Shown here in pieces: positions 37,632-46,647 of a stretch of DNA of 64,000 nt. The stretch is from Psychrobacter sp. UBA3483 (GTDB lineage: Bacteria; Pseudomonadota; Gammaproteobacteria; Pseudomonadales; Moraxellaceae). Numbering within the stretch: position 1 is the stretch's first letter; every line of letters starts with the position of its first letter. The notes beneath the pieces were generated by a model. That model was not told the DNA's origin. It ran no database searches and worked only from the letters and a program-made list of their open reading frames with translations. Where the stretch lies: the NCBI RefSeq assembly GCF_002377905.1, contig NZ_DFQS01000019.1, positions 70,237-134,236 of the forward strand, written 5' to 3'. The translations under genes were made by a program, and so were the position numbers.

Positions 37632-38816
37632 ATGAAATTAAATAAAATTGCTTTGGCTTTATTTGCCATCACAGCGGCTCCACTAGCAGCAAACGCTGGT
37701 GTTACTATTACTCCGTTACTACTTGGTTATCATTGGACTGAAGATGGTGAGGACCAACGTGATCTACTAGCAAACTATAATGATGGTGCAGAAAACTATT
37801 ATGTAGAAAACGGCTTATATACTGGTGCAGCACTTGGTATCGAGTTGACTCCTTCTACTCAGTTTCAAGTAGAGTATGGTGTTTCTAATACTGATGCAAT
37901 AAGCAACAGAGGTTCAGCTTATAATGCTGATGCTGAACATGAAATGATTTCTGGTAACTTCTTGATCGGTTTTGAAGAGTTCAGTGGTTATACAGACAAT
38001 GCATTTAAACCTTATGCTTTGATCGGTGCTGGTCAGTCTAAACTTGAAATCGAAGATGCTAACGGTAATATGGTTTCAGGTACAAAAGATACTATCGGTA
38101 ACCTAGGTCTAGGTGCTATGTATCGTATTAACGACGCGCTAAGCCTACGTGGTGAAGGTCGTGCGATTCATAACTTTGACCAAAACTGGTGGGAAGGTAT
38201 GGCTCTAGCGGGTCTAGAAGTTGTACTAGGTGGTCACTTAGCTCCTACTGTTGCTGTACCGCCGATGCAAGAGCCATTAGTTAACACTGCTCCAGTAGTG
38301 GTCGTTGAGTCTGATCTTGACTCTGACGGTGATGGTGTACCTGATAGCATCGATGCATGCCCAGGCACTCCAATGAACGTTGTAGTTGATGAGCGTGGTT
38401 GCCCAGTACCAGTAGATATTACTGATGAGCTAAAAATGGAGCTACGTGTATTCTTTGATAACGACAAATCAACTATCAAAAACCAATACAAACCTGAAAT
38501 TGCTAAAGTAGCAGAGAAGATGCGTGAGTATCCTAACTCTACCGCTCGCGTTGAAGGTCACGCTTCTAAAACAGGTCCTTCAGCACGTTATAACCAACGT
38601 CTATCTGAAGCCCGTGCAGTTGCAGTTAAATCTATGTTGACTAACGAATTTGGTATCGAGCCAAACCGTCTATCAACAGTTGGCTATGGTTATGACCAAC
38701 CAATCGCTGATAACAACACTGAAGAAGGTCGCGCTATGAACCGTCGTGTATATGCCATTATCACTGGTGACAAAACCATGACTGTTGAACAAACTAAAGA
38801 TATGGTTGTTCAATAA
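37632..38816 (+). CDS. OmpA-family outer membrane protein
   Basis: Outer-membrane barrel with peptidoglycan-binding tail, 394 residues. A signal peptide MKLNKIALALFAITAAPLAANA is followed by an eight-strand OmpA-type barrel (about residues 23-200). A hinge with a calcium-type thrombospondin-3 repeat (DSDGDGVPDSIDACPGTP) comes next. The C-terminal OmpA domain (about 265-385) contains RVEGHASKTGPSARYNQRLSE. Codon use is strongly biased (many CTA, GGT, CGT codons), in line with high expression. A strong ribosome-binding site GGAGG supports this. Likely the major porin/anchor of this lineage. Confidence 0.95.
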   Translation: MKLNKIALALFAITAAPLAANAGVTITPLLLGYHWTEDGEDQRDLLANYNDGAENYYVENGLYTGAALGIELTPSTQFQVEYGVSNTDAISNRGSAYNADAEHEMISGNFLIGFEEFSGYTDNAFKPYALIGAGQSKLEIEDANGNMVSGTKDTIGNLGLGAMYRINDALSLRGEGRAIHNFDQNWWEGMALAGLEVVLGGHLAPTVAVPPMQEPLVNTAPVVVVESDLDSDGDGVPDSIDACPGTPMNVVVDERGCPVPVDITDELKMELRVFFDNDKSTIKNQYKPEIAKVAEKMREYPNSTARVEGHASKTGPSARYNQRLSEARAVAVKSMLTNEFGIEPNRLSTVGYGYDQPIADNNTEEGRAMNRRVYAIITGDKTMTVEQTKDMVVQ

Positions 38817-38858
38817 ATAGTCGCTACTAATTATGTGTTAACTTAATTAGTTACAAAA

Positions 38859-38887
38859 AAAGTCATCCTTTGGGTGGCTTTTTTTTA
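38859..38887 (+). terminator. Intrinsic terminator of ompA-like gene
   Basis: AAGTCATCC and GGGTGGCTT form a 9-bp stem including two G-T pairs, with a TTT loop, followed by a long T-run. Confidence 0.85.
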
Positions 38888-38936
38888 TTTATGTAGTAAG
38901 AAAAGTAAGTTATTGCATAAATTGATGGTGCAATAA

Positions 38937-38945
38937 TGTTATACT
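38937..38945 (+). promoter_or_regulatory. Extended -10 promoter of typA
   Basis: TGTTATACT fits an extended -10 (TGnTATAAT). No good -35 is spaced correctly. Transcription would start near 38952, giving a leader of about 210 bases containing the hairpin ACACTTTGT/ACAAAGTGT (38956-38979). Confidence 0.5.
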
Positions 38946-39165
38946 AGCGACCCAAACACTTTGTAAATTGACAAAGTGTACATTAGCATAGCTATCTGTA
39001 CGATGGATTTATGAGCATAGGTATTTGATTTTACTAATATTAGCCAATCTGCCTATTGCACAATCATTTAATCATAAAGTAATCATGTCTATCTGATTGA
39101 TGGCAACAGTTTATCCAGCGGTGCTTACTGCTACTGCATTTTTTAAGACGAAACGAGCATTTTAT

Positions 39166-41013
39166 ATGGCGAACGATATCAAACACCTGCGTAACATTGC
39201 AATTATTGCCCACGTTGACCACGGTAAAACCACTTTGGTTGATAAGTTATTACATCAATCTGGTACTTTTGGCGACCGTGCAAACATTGCGGAACGCGCA
39301 ATGGATTCAGGTGATATTGAGCAAGAACGTGGCATTACTATTTTGGCGAAAAATACGGCCATCCGTTGGACAGATGACACTGATGGTACTGAATACCGTA
39401 TTAATATTGTCGACACCCCAGGTCACGCCGACTTTGGTGGCGAAGTTGAACGCGTTATGTCAATGGTTGACTGCGTATTGTTGGTTGTTGACGGTGTTGA
39501 TGGCCCAATGCCACAAACCCGTTTCGTGACTCAAAAAGCGTTCGAGCAAGGCCTAAAGCCGATTGTGGTTATCAATAAAATCGACCGTCCTGGTTCACGT
39601 CCTGATTGGGTAATGGATCAAATCTTCGATCTATTTGACAATCTAGGTGCTACTGATGAGCAGTTGGATTTTCCAGTGGTTTATGCATCAGCGTTAAACG
39701 GTATTGCTGGCTTAGAAGCCGACAACTTAGCAGATGACATGACGCCATTGTTCAAAACTATTGTTGATGTGGTACAGCCACCGCAAGTCGATGCAGATGC
39801 CCCTTTCCGCATGCAAATCTCTAGTCTTGACTATAACAGCTTCGTGGGTGTTATCGGTATTGGCCGTATTCAGCGCGGTAAAGTTAAAACCAATACGCCT
39901 GTGACTGTCATTGATAAAAATGGTAAAACGCGTAACGGTCGTATCCTAAAAATCATGGGTTATCACGGTCTTGAGCGTATTGAAGTAGAAGACGCGCAAG
40001 CGGGCGATATCGTTTGTATTACTGGTATTGATGCTCTAAATATTTCAGACACCATTTGTGACCCTAACCACGTTGAAGCGTTACCAGCATTGACTGTTGA
40101 TGAACCGACAGTATCAATGAACTTCCAAGTAAACAACTCACCATTTGCCGGTCGTGAAGGTAAATTTGTGACGTCACGTAATATTCGTGAGCGTCTCGAG
40201 CGTGAATTGATTCACAACGTGGCACTACGTGTAGAAGATACCGAGTCTCCAGATAAATTTAAAGTATCAGGTCGTGGTGAGCTGCATTTATCAGTATTGA
40301 TTGAAAACATGCGCCGCGAAGGCTTTGAGCTAGGTGTATCAGGTCCAGAAGTTATTGTTAAAGAAGTTGATGGCAAGCTACAAGAGCCGTATGAAAACGT
40401 TGTCTTTGATATTGAAGACGCGCATCAAGGTCCAATTATGGAGCAAGTCGGCTTGCGTAAAGGCGAGATGACCAATATGGAGCTTGATGGTAAAGGTCGT
40501 ATGCGTATTGAAGCAACAATGCCTGCGCGTGGTTTGATTGGTTTCCGTTCAGAGTTCTTAACCCTGACGTCGGGTACTGGTATCATGACTTCAAGCTTCT
40601 CACATTACGGTCCACAAAAGATTGGTGATGTTGGTGGTCGTTCAAATGGCGTATTGGTGTCTATGGCAAATGGTGTTTGCTTAGGTTTCGCGCTATTTAA
40701 CCTACAAAAACGTGGTAAATTGTTCGCTGAGCCACAGCTTGAAGTTTATGAAGGTATGATCGTTGGTCTGAACTCTCGTAATGATGACATGGTTGTGAAC
40801 CCAACAACGGCTAAACAGTTAACCAACGTCCGTGCCAGTGGTACTGATGAAGCGTTGACGCTAACGCCAGCGGTTAAATTTACCCTTGAGCAAGCGCTTG
40901 AGTTCATTCAAGATGACGAATTAGTAGAAGTAACGCCAAAAGCCATACGTCTTCGTAAGCGTTATTTGACTGAAAATGAGCGTAAGCGTCACGGCCGTAA
41001 GAAAGGTGCTTAA
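39166..41013 (+). CDS. typA: Ribosome-associated GTPase TypA/BipA
   Basis: Translational GTPase needed for ribosome assembly and growth at low temperature. It has IAIIAHVDHGKTTLVDKLL, RGITILAKN, DTPGHADFGGEVERV and NKIDRPGSRP, EF-G-like domains III and V, and the TypA C-terminal domain ending KRYLTENERKRHGRKKGA. The frame is open upstream to 39097. I choose ATG 39166 (MANDIKHLRN) because 615 residues is the family length and the first conserved residues follow at once. The upstream extension has no family match. Confidence 0.96.
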   Translation: MANDIKHLRNIAIIAHVDHGKTTLVDKLLHQSGTFGDRANIAERAMDSGDIEQERGITILAKNTAIRWTDDTDGTEYRINIVDTPGHADFGGEVERVMSMVDCVLLVVDGVDGPMPQTRFVTQKAFEQGLKPIVVINKIDRPGSRPDWVMDQIFDLFDNLGATDEQLDFPVVYASALNGIAGLEADNLADDMTPLFKTIVDVVQPPQVDADAPFRMQISSLDYNSFVGVIGIGRIQRGKVKTNTPVTVIDKNGKTRNGRILKIMGYHGLERIEVEDAQAGDIVCITGIDALNISDTICDPNHVEALPALTVDEPTVSMNFQVNNSPFAGREGKFVTSRNIRERLERELIHNVALRVEDTESPDKFKVSGRGELHLSVLIENMRREGFELGVSGPEVIVKEVDGKLQEPYENVVFDIEDAHQGPIMEQVGLRKGEMTNMELDGKGRMRIEATMPARGLIGFRSEFLTLTSGTGIMTSSFSHYGPQKIGDVGGRSNGVLVSMANGVCLGFALFNLQKRGKLFAEPQLEVYEGMIVGLNSRNDDMVVNPTTAKQLTNVRASGTDEALTLTPAVKFTLEQALEFIQDDELVEVTPKAIRLRKRYLTENERKRHGRKKGA

Positions 41014-41279
41014 TCATTCATTTTGTTAAGAATTGACAGAATGATTTAATAAGAATAAAGAAGTTCTTTATTTCTATTGCGGCAAAGTTATAATCAGCAG
41101 TATAGAGTGAATCGAATATGGTTCACTTTATATTGCTTTTTTTGTACCTATCTTTTATATATAATAGTGAGACTAATCAGTTATAACGCATTGTTTAGAA
41201 TTGCTTTCATTATCTCTAATTAAGCATATACATTTAATTATTTACCTGACCATAGGTAAAACCTTTTAGGAGTGACATT

Positions 41280-41723
41280 ATGAGTATGGTATCTGAGTTT
41301 AAGGAATTTGCTTTAAAAGGCAACGTGATGGACCTAGCGGTCGGTGTCATCATTGGTGGAGCGTTTGCTACTATTACGACTTCTTTAGTTGAAGATATTA
41401 TTATGCCAATCGTTGCTTTTATTGCGGGCGGCGAAATCAACTTTAAAAATATGTTTTTTATACTAGGAGATGCACCCGAAGGCGTTGCGATGACTTATGA
41501 TGCACTCAAAGCAGCAGGTGTACCGGTATTGGCTTATGGTAGCTTTATCACCGTACTGATTAACTTCCTAATTTTGGCGTTTATCATCTTTATGATGGTA
41601 AAAATGGTGAATAGATTACGCCGTGCAGATGAGGTAGAAGAAGCCATAGCGGAGCCGTCAGAAGAGGTGCAATTACTGCGTGAGATTAGCGCTAAGCTGA
41701 GTAATACTCACCTTACAAAATAG
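41280..41723 (+). CDS. mscL: Large-conductance mechanosensitive channel
   Basis: Pentameric osmotic-shock valve in the inner membrane. The N-terminal SEFKEFALKGNVMDLAVGVIIGGAF and first pore helix are canonical. The periplasmic loop (GGEINFKNMFFILGDAPEG) and second helix (YGSFITVLINFLILAFIIFMM) follow, and the C-terminal bundle has VQLLREISAKL. TTAGGAG lies just before the ATG. At 147 residues the length is normal. Confidence 0.96.
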   Translation: MSMVSEFKEFALKGNVMDLAVGVIIGGAFATITTSLVEDIIMPIVAFIAGGEINFKNMFFILGDAPEGVAMTYDALKAAGVPVLAYGSFITVLINFLILAFIIFMMVKMVNRLRRADEVEEAIAEPSEEVQLLREISAKLSNTHLTK

Positions 41724-41750
41724 AATTATATAATTCGCTCACCAGAATCA

Positions 41751-41780
41751 AAAAAGGCTAACGATAAGTTAGCCTTTTTT
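41751..41780. terminator. Bidirectional terminator, mscL / exported protein gene
   Basis: AAAAAGGCTAAC and GTTAGCCTTTTTT form a 12-bp stem with loop GATAA between convergent genes. Confidence 0.92.
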
Positions 41781-41811
41781 ATTGTCAATTGATAAGCTTG
41801 GAGCTTATCAA

Positions 41812-42252
41812 TTATGGCGTCACTACCACATAGTCATTGGTATTAATGAGAATTTCTGAAGGACCATCGACCACAATACGAACGACATTATTGTCAACGA
41901 CTTGTGACTTATAATAGTTATCTTCGGCAACCGTACAGCCTAAGCAGCGTCCCATGGCATCCCAGGGTTCAACGAATAATTTCTGCTGTGCTTGGTCGGC
42001 ATTACCGCCAATAAGAGAGAAGGGTAGGCTTACAATATAAGCGGCTGTGCCTGCGACAGCGTTCACCAACTGTAATGGTTTACCTACAATAGTATCCACT
42101 ACCATAGTCTCATAAGAGGGACCAAAATCCGTTTCATCAATTTCTATCGCGGCTAAAGCAGGCTGCATGCTAGCAAAAATTAAGCTTACAATTGCCATCA
42201 TGGTCACTAACTTATATTTGACGGTGCGTTTCATTTTAGCGGGAGCGCTCAT
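41812..42252 (-). CDS. Small exported protein of unknown function
   Basis: A 146-residue protein with a Sec-type signal (basic KRTVKYK, hydrophobic LVTMMAIVSLIFASMQPALA) and likely cleavage after ALA. The mature part contains a second hydrophobic stretch (AVAGTAAYIVSLPFSLIGG) and a CLGC dithiol-like motif in AMGRCLGCTVAEDNY. I do not recognise the family. AGGAT precedes the ATG on the minus strand. It stands alone between mscL and the mutM end. Confidence 0.75.
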   Translation of the reverse strand: MSAPAKMKRTVKYKLVTMMAIVSLIFASMQPALAAIEIDETDFGPSYETMVVDTIVGKPLQLVNAVAGTAAYIVSLPFSLIGGNADQAQQKLFVEPWDAMGRCLGCTVAEDNYYKSQVVDNNVVRIVVDGPSEILINTNDYVVVTP

Positions 42253-42386
42253 AATGATATCCTAAAACTCATAAGAAGTATGATTCATAGCTGCTGCTAT
42301 TTCTATATAGAGACAAGCCTGCTATAGAAATAATGCGACAACGATAGATATTTTAATATTACAGATAAATAAACGCTTTGCACTAT

Positions 42387-42644
42387 TTATGTAAATATTG
42401 GCCCTATTAAAGCAAGATTTAAGCCAATAAGCAACAAAAATGCGCAGGATATCTTTATATGAAAGATGTTTTTAAAGCGACTAAGTTTGAATGGAATTTT
42501 TAAGGGCGTTAAATCATATTTCCATAAAAAGGATTCATGGTGGCAATTCGGTGCTTTATAGCTTTGCAGACTTTTTAAATCTTCAGTTGTAAGGCCATTT
42601 AGAAATGCGTTATTTAGCAGGCTGACAGTTAGGACAGAAGACAC
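42387..42644 (-). CDS. Possible small membrane protein overlapping mutM 3' end
   Basis: An 85-codon frame whose first 12 codons overlap the end of mutM in another frame. The last 24 residues (SCAFLLLIGLNLALIGPIFT) look like a transmembrane helix after a basic stretch (KLSRFKNIFHIK). No ribosome-binding site is evident and no family is recognised. It may equally be an untranslated mutM downstream region. Confidence 0.3.
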   Translation of the reverse strand: MSSVLTVSLLNNAFLNGLTTEDLKSLQSYKAPNCHHESFLWKYDLTPLKIPFKLSRFKNIFHIKISCAFLLLIGLNLALIGPIFT

Positions 42645-43545
42645 TGGCTCGTCCGTTGAGCTTAATGTTTTCTAAAAGGGTGTCACAGTGTGGACAAGTC
42701 TCTCCTTGTCTGCCATAAACATTTAAGGTTTGTTGAAAGTAGCCTGTCTGGCCGCTGGCAACAGTAAAATCGCGTAAGGTAGAGCCACCTAGCGTGATGG
42801 CCTTTTTTAAGATGATTTTGATATGCTCAACCAAGGTGACTATCTGCCCATAGGAGACCTCATTGGCCGGTGTTGCCGGATGAATACCTGATAAATAAAG
42901 GCTTTCAGTTGCATAAATATTACCAACGCCGACAACGACTTGCTGCTCCATAATCACTGATTTAATTGCGCGTTTGATAGGCTGCTTACTATTGGTTTTA
43001 TCAGATATATTGTTATCAGAGGTTTGGTTTGGATTGTCCGAGCGCTGAATTAAATGATATAAATAATCAGCGGTAAAGTCTGCTGATAATGGCTCGAGAC
43101 CTAGATGGCCTAAAAGCTTATGACCGTAATCTTCAAACCATAACACTGAACCAAATCGCCTTGGATCATAATAATGTAGCTGTGTTTGGCTATTATCAGC
43201 GCCGCTAAATGTCACTAATAAATGGTCATGTTTACGCTTATCGGTGCCATAGCTGTGCTGCTGTAAGCTACCCGACATACCAAGGTGAATCAAAAGTTGG
43301 CGCGGTGCTAAGCTACCTGCTTGAATAGAGGTATTGTTACTGGCAGAAATGAGCGGTATAAAGTTTAGGATTAAATACTTCGCTCGGCGCTCGACACTGT
43401 CCAAAGTGTAATCGACCAATTCACTCAAGTCATCAGGCATCGACCAGCGTAGTTTTGGCTGGAAAACTTTGACATCGACCACTTGTTGACCTAATAACGG
43501 TGTCAGGCTGGTTTTGGTTGTTTCTACTTCGGGCAACTCAGGCAT
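42610..43545 (-). CDS. mutM: Formamidopyrimidine-DNA glycosylase
   Basis: Base-excision repair enzyme removing 8-oxoguanine and Fapy lesions. The N-terminal catalytic PELPEVETT is exact after Met removal. The helix-two-turn-helix region VVVGVGNIYATESLYLSGIHP is present, and the C-terminal zinc finger is CPHCDTLL...CPNCQ. At 311 residues it is about 35 longer than usual because of a Ser/Asn/Lys-rich insertion near residues 172-192. It lies downstream of relA on the same strand. Confidence 0.96.
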   Translation of the reverse strand: MPELPEVETTKTSLTPLLGQQVVDVKVFQPKLRWSMPDDLSELVDYTLDSVERRAKYLILNFIPLISASNNTSIQAGSLAPRQLLIHLGMSGSLQQHSYGTDKRKHDHLLVTFSGADNSQTQLHYYDPRRFGSVLWFEDYGHKLLGHLGLEPLSADFTADYLYHLIQRSDNPNQTSDNNISDKTNSKQPIKRAIKSVIMEQQVVVGVGNIYATESLYLSGIHPATPANEVSYGQIVTLVEHIKIILKKAITLGGSTLRDFTVASGQTGYFQQTLNVYGRQGETCPHCDTLLENIKLNGRASVFCPNCQPAK

Positions 43546-43583
43546 AGTATTTCTTATCAGACTCTATTAGGTATAAAGGGCCA

Positions 43584-43612
43584 TTTGAAAGTTTCAAATC
43601 TTTGAAACTTTC
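43584..43612. repeat. Nested perfect palindrome between relA and mutM
   Basis: GAAAGTTTCAAA (43587-43598) and TTTGAAACTTTC (43601-43612) are a perfect 12-bp inverted repeat with a 2-base spacer. The left arm is itself palindromic (TTTGAAA G TTTCAAA, 43584-43598). No T-run follows on either strand. It could be an operator or an RNA processing site. Confidence 0.65.
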
Positions 43613-43625
43613 GAAGCTTTGGTTA

Positions 43626-46178
43626 TCAAACAACAGCGCGGCGAGCATGTAAGATACCATGTTGCTGTTCGAGTTTGGCAAGTAACTTTGACAAATGCGC
43701 GAGCCCTGAAACCTCAATATGGAACTTTAAAAAGGCGATATTGTCATCGTTACTGAGCGTCTCAACCTGACGAATATTGACATTTTCTTTATCAATAATT
43801 TGGGTCAAATCACGTAGTAATCCGCGCCTGTCATAGGCTTCAATGTGAATGTCTACCGGCTGATAACGACCAGCTTTAACCGTCCAAGCCGCCTCAATTT
43901 CACGCTCAGGGTCACGTTCAATTAAGCGCAGGTATTCAGGGCAGCCACGGTTATGCACGCTGACGCCGCGCGATAAGGTAATGTAGCCTGCGATAGGTTC
44001 ACCGTGAACAGGATGGCAGCAGCCGGCTAGGTTAATCTCGATATTATCCAAACCATCGATACGGATTTTGTAAGCGTCAAGTTTCCCAGCGTTTCTCGTA
44101 TCAATACTAGGGGTAAAATCTTCTTCAGGTTTTTCAGGCTCTAAATCTAACTGCCGAGAAATATGACTGGTCAACTGATTAAGACTGATATCACCCGTGA
44201 CCAAACCAACCACGATATCATCGGTATTATTGACATTAAAATGCTGAATATAATCGTTTAAATCGATACTGTTCGGATGTACCGACAAGCGCTCAAGCTC
44301 TTTACTGAGCATTTGGCGACCTATCTCGATATTTTTATCGCGGTCTTGCTTATTAAACCATTGACGCAGTTTTGAGCGGGCGCGGTTGGTATGGATATAA
44401 CCGAGCGAGGCCACCAACCAATCGCGGTTCGGTTCACGCGAGGCTTTGGTGATAATCTCAACTTGTTCGCCCGTTTTTAACTGGTAAGTCAGCGGCACAT
44501 AGCGCTGATTGACGCGCGCCGCTTGCGCCCGATTACCGACTTGCGTGTGTACATAGTAAGCAAAGTCCAATACCGTTGCGCCTTTTGGCAGCTCGGTAAT
44601 ATCGCCATCGCGACTAAAGATATAAATACGTTCGAGCTCATCAAAATCAACCAACTGCTCTTCGTCGTCAAACTCGATCTCTTCTAACTCTTCACCGGTC
44701 AATAGTGCTGAGCGCGGCTGATTGCGCGTTTCATTATTAATCGATAGTAGCTGACGTAATGAGCTGATTCGTTGGTTAAGGTAATTGTCCTTTTTATTTT
44801 TCAGGCCTTCTTTGTAATTGACGTGCGCGCACATGCCAAGCTCGGCTTCAAAGTGCATCTCATGGGTACGAATTTGCACTTCAAGCGACTTGTTTTCGGC
44901 AATAACGGCGGTATGGAGCGAGCGATAACCGTTGGATTTTGGATTGGTAATATAGTCGTCAAATTGTTCAGGGATATAGCGCCATAAACCATGTACCAAG
45001 CCCAAAACGTGATAGCAGTCTGAAGGATTATTGACCAAAACCCGTAACGCACGTATGTCATAAAGCTGATCAAAGGATAAACCTTTAAGCTTCATTTTCC
45101 GGTAGATAGAGTAGATGTGCTTGACGCGACCTGAAACTTCGCCTTCGATACCCGCTTCCGCTAATGCCGCATTGAGCTTATCTTGTACGCGCTGAATATA
45201 AGACTCACGTTCGCTGCGTTTTTCTGATAACAGTTTGGCAATTTCTTTATAACGCTCGGGCGCTAGATAGCGAAAGGCTAAGTCTTCAAGCTCCCATTTT
45301 AATTGGGCAATGCCAAGCCTATGAGCCAGTGGCGCATAAATGGTCATGACCTCACGCGCGACCCGATATTGCCGCTCTTCGCTAGAAAAAGTCAGTTCGC
45401 GCATGGCAAAGGTACGCTCAGCCAATTTAATCAGCACCACGCGCACATCGTTGGTCACAGAGATGAGCATGCTATAAATGTTGGAGAGCTGATCGCGCTG
45501 ATTATTAACAAAATGGTCTTCTAAGCGTTTATTGCTTTCGATGATTTCGGACAGTTTCCCCATCGCCAAGGTATCTTTGACCAAGGTTGAGATATCGGCA
45601 CCGAATTTTTTTTCAATTTCAGCTAAGCTAATAATCGATTTGCGGGCGCTACGATAAAGCATCGCTGCAACCAGCGCATTTTCATCTTGATACAGGTAGG
45701 TTAGGATATCGGTCATAGCAATACCGGTGACATAAGCGCCTGAACGCTCAGATTCACTGGTATTCATATGACTGCGGATAAATTCGCAAGCGCTAGCAAG
45801 ATTGGGCACAGACTCTTGCCCGATACGCTTGGCAACATTATCCAGCCAAGTAGGGACATCAATATTTATCTGATCTAAATCAATGGCTTCTAGTTCTTGT
45901 GCCGAAAGCGCATTGGCATCATCAAGCAATTGATTGTCTAAATATTCATCTTCAAGGTTAGGGTCATGGCTGTGGTAAGCATACTGAGCAGAGCGATCAA
46001 AGGTGGTATGCAACTTATGAGTGGACAGTTGATATTTGATGTCGTGTGGAATTTGGGCATAGCTATTGGCAGACTGATGAGAGCGTTGACTCGCAACCAG
46101 TTGTGCCGCCAATGTTGCGCTATCGGCTTGCGTGGTTTGTCCATCTACCAGCGGTAGCCCTTCACGAATTTTTACCAT
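43626..46178 (-). CDS. relA: GTP pyrophosphokinase RelA
   Basis: Ribosome-dependent (p)ppGpp synthetase for the stringent response, 850 residues. The N-terminal hydrolase-like domain (about 120-290) has lost the HD pair: where SpoT has LLHDVIED this reads MLYRSARK, so it should not hydrolyse ppGpp. The synthetase domain keeps YDIRALRVLV, the acidic EQFDDY characteristic of RelA, and NPKSNGYRSLHTAV. TGS (ITELPKGATVLDFAYYVHT) and a C-terminal ACT domain (VDIHIEAYDRRGLLRDLTQ) follow. Located downstream of rlmD, as in pseudomonads. Confidence 0.96.
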   Translation of the reverse strand: MVKIREGLPLVDGQTTQADSATLAAQLVASQRSHQSANSYAQIPHDIKYQLSTHKLHTTFDRSAQYAYHSHDPNLEDEYLDNQLLDDANALSAQELEAIDLDQINIDVPTWLDNVAKRIGQESVPNLASACEFIRSHMNTSESERSGAYVTGIAMTDILTYLYQDENALVAAMLYRSARKSIISLAEIEKKFGADISTLVKDTLAMGKLSEIIESNKRLEDHFVNNQRDQLSNIYSMLISVTNDVRVVLIKLAERTFAMRELTFSSEERQYRVAREVMTIYAPLAHRLGIAQLKWELEDLAFRYLAPERYKEIAKLLSEKRSERESYIQRVQDKLNAALAEAGIEGEVSGRVKHIYSIYRKMKLKGLSFDQLYDIRALRVLVNNPSDCYHVLGLVHGLWRYIPEQFDDYITNPKSNGYRSLHTAVIAENKSLEVQIRTHEMHFEAELGMCAHVNYKEGLKNKKDNYLNQRISSLRQLLSINNETRNQPRSALLTGEELEEIEFDDEEQLVDFDELERIYIFSRDGDITELPKGATVLDFAYYVHTQVGNRAQAARVNQRYVPLTYQLKTGEQVEIITKASREPNRDWLVASLGYIHTNRARSKLRQWFNKQDRDKNIEIGRQMLSKELERLSVHPNSIDLNDYIQHFNVNNTDDIVVGLVTGDISLNQLTSHISRQLDLEPEKPEEDFTPSIDTRNAGKLDAYKIRIDGLDNIEINLAGCCHPVHGEPIAGYITLSRGVSVHNRGCPEYLRLIERDPEREIEAAWTVKAGRYQPVDIHIEAYDRRGLLRDLTQIIDKENVNIRQVETLSNDDNIAFLKFHIEVSGLAHLSKLLAKLEQQHGILHARRAVV

Positions 46179-46647
46179 AGCCCACTCCTCTTAGCTATTC
46201 TAAATTGATTAGAAGCCCATTTACCGAACACACTTTGAGGTTTCCATAGGTAAAGTGTCAGCTATAAATCAATTCAGCCGCTAAAAAATCCATTTTTAGC
46301 AGCTATAAAATGACAAACATAAATAATATATAAAGCGCTGAGTAAGGATAAAGGATACTCACGATATCTTGCTGAAGAAAGCCTAAATACATTGGCTGTT
46401 ATTATCTCATTTCACAATGACAAATCAAGCAAGGCTCTGTAATGATAATGTCGCTTTCGATAACATAACACCTTTTTAGCCCTATCGTTCAGGCCATTTT
46501 TGCTTAAATTAATAGGGTAAAAAAGGTCGTCTTTATTTATATCTGTCATACGTTATCTTGGTGTTTTAGAACAGCGTGTATTAAAACCCGCTGCGCTAAA
46601 ACAAAGTCTTTTGAAACATCTTACTTTAAACATCATTAAAATTGATG
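46179..46647. other. Intergenic region between rlmD and relA
   Basis: 469 bases without a credible gene. It holds the relA upstream region (minus strand) and a palindrome GCTAAAAAAT/ATTTTTAGC near 46280-46300, flanked by two copies of GCTATAAA. No promoter is clear enough to name. Confidence 0.5.

Noticed and set aside
39097..39165. N-terminal extension of TypA from an upstream TTG/ATG
   Set aside because: The family begins at MANDIKHLRN-like sequence; the extra 23 residues have no match and the leader appears to be untranslated.
46280..46300. Palindrome GCTAAAAAAT/ATTTTTAGC as a terminator of rlmD
   Set aside because: It lies over 340 bases past the rlmD stop, in the relA upstream region on the same strand, and its stem is only A/T-rich.
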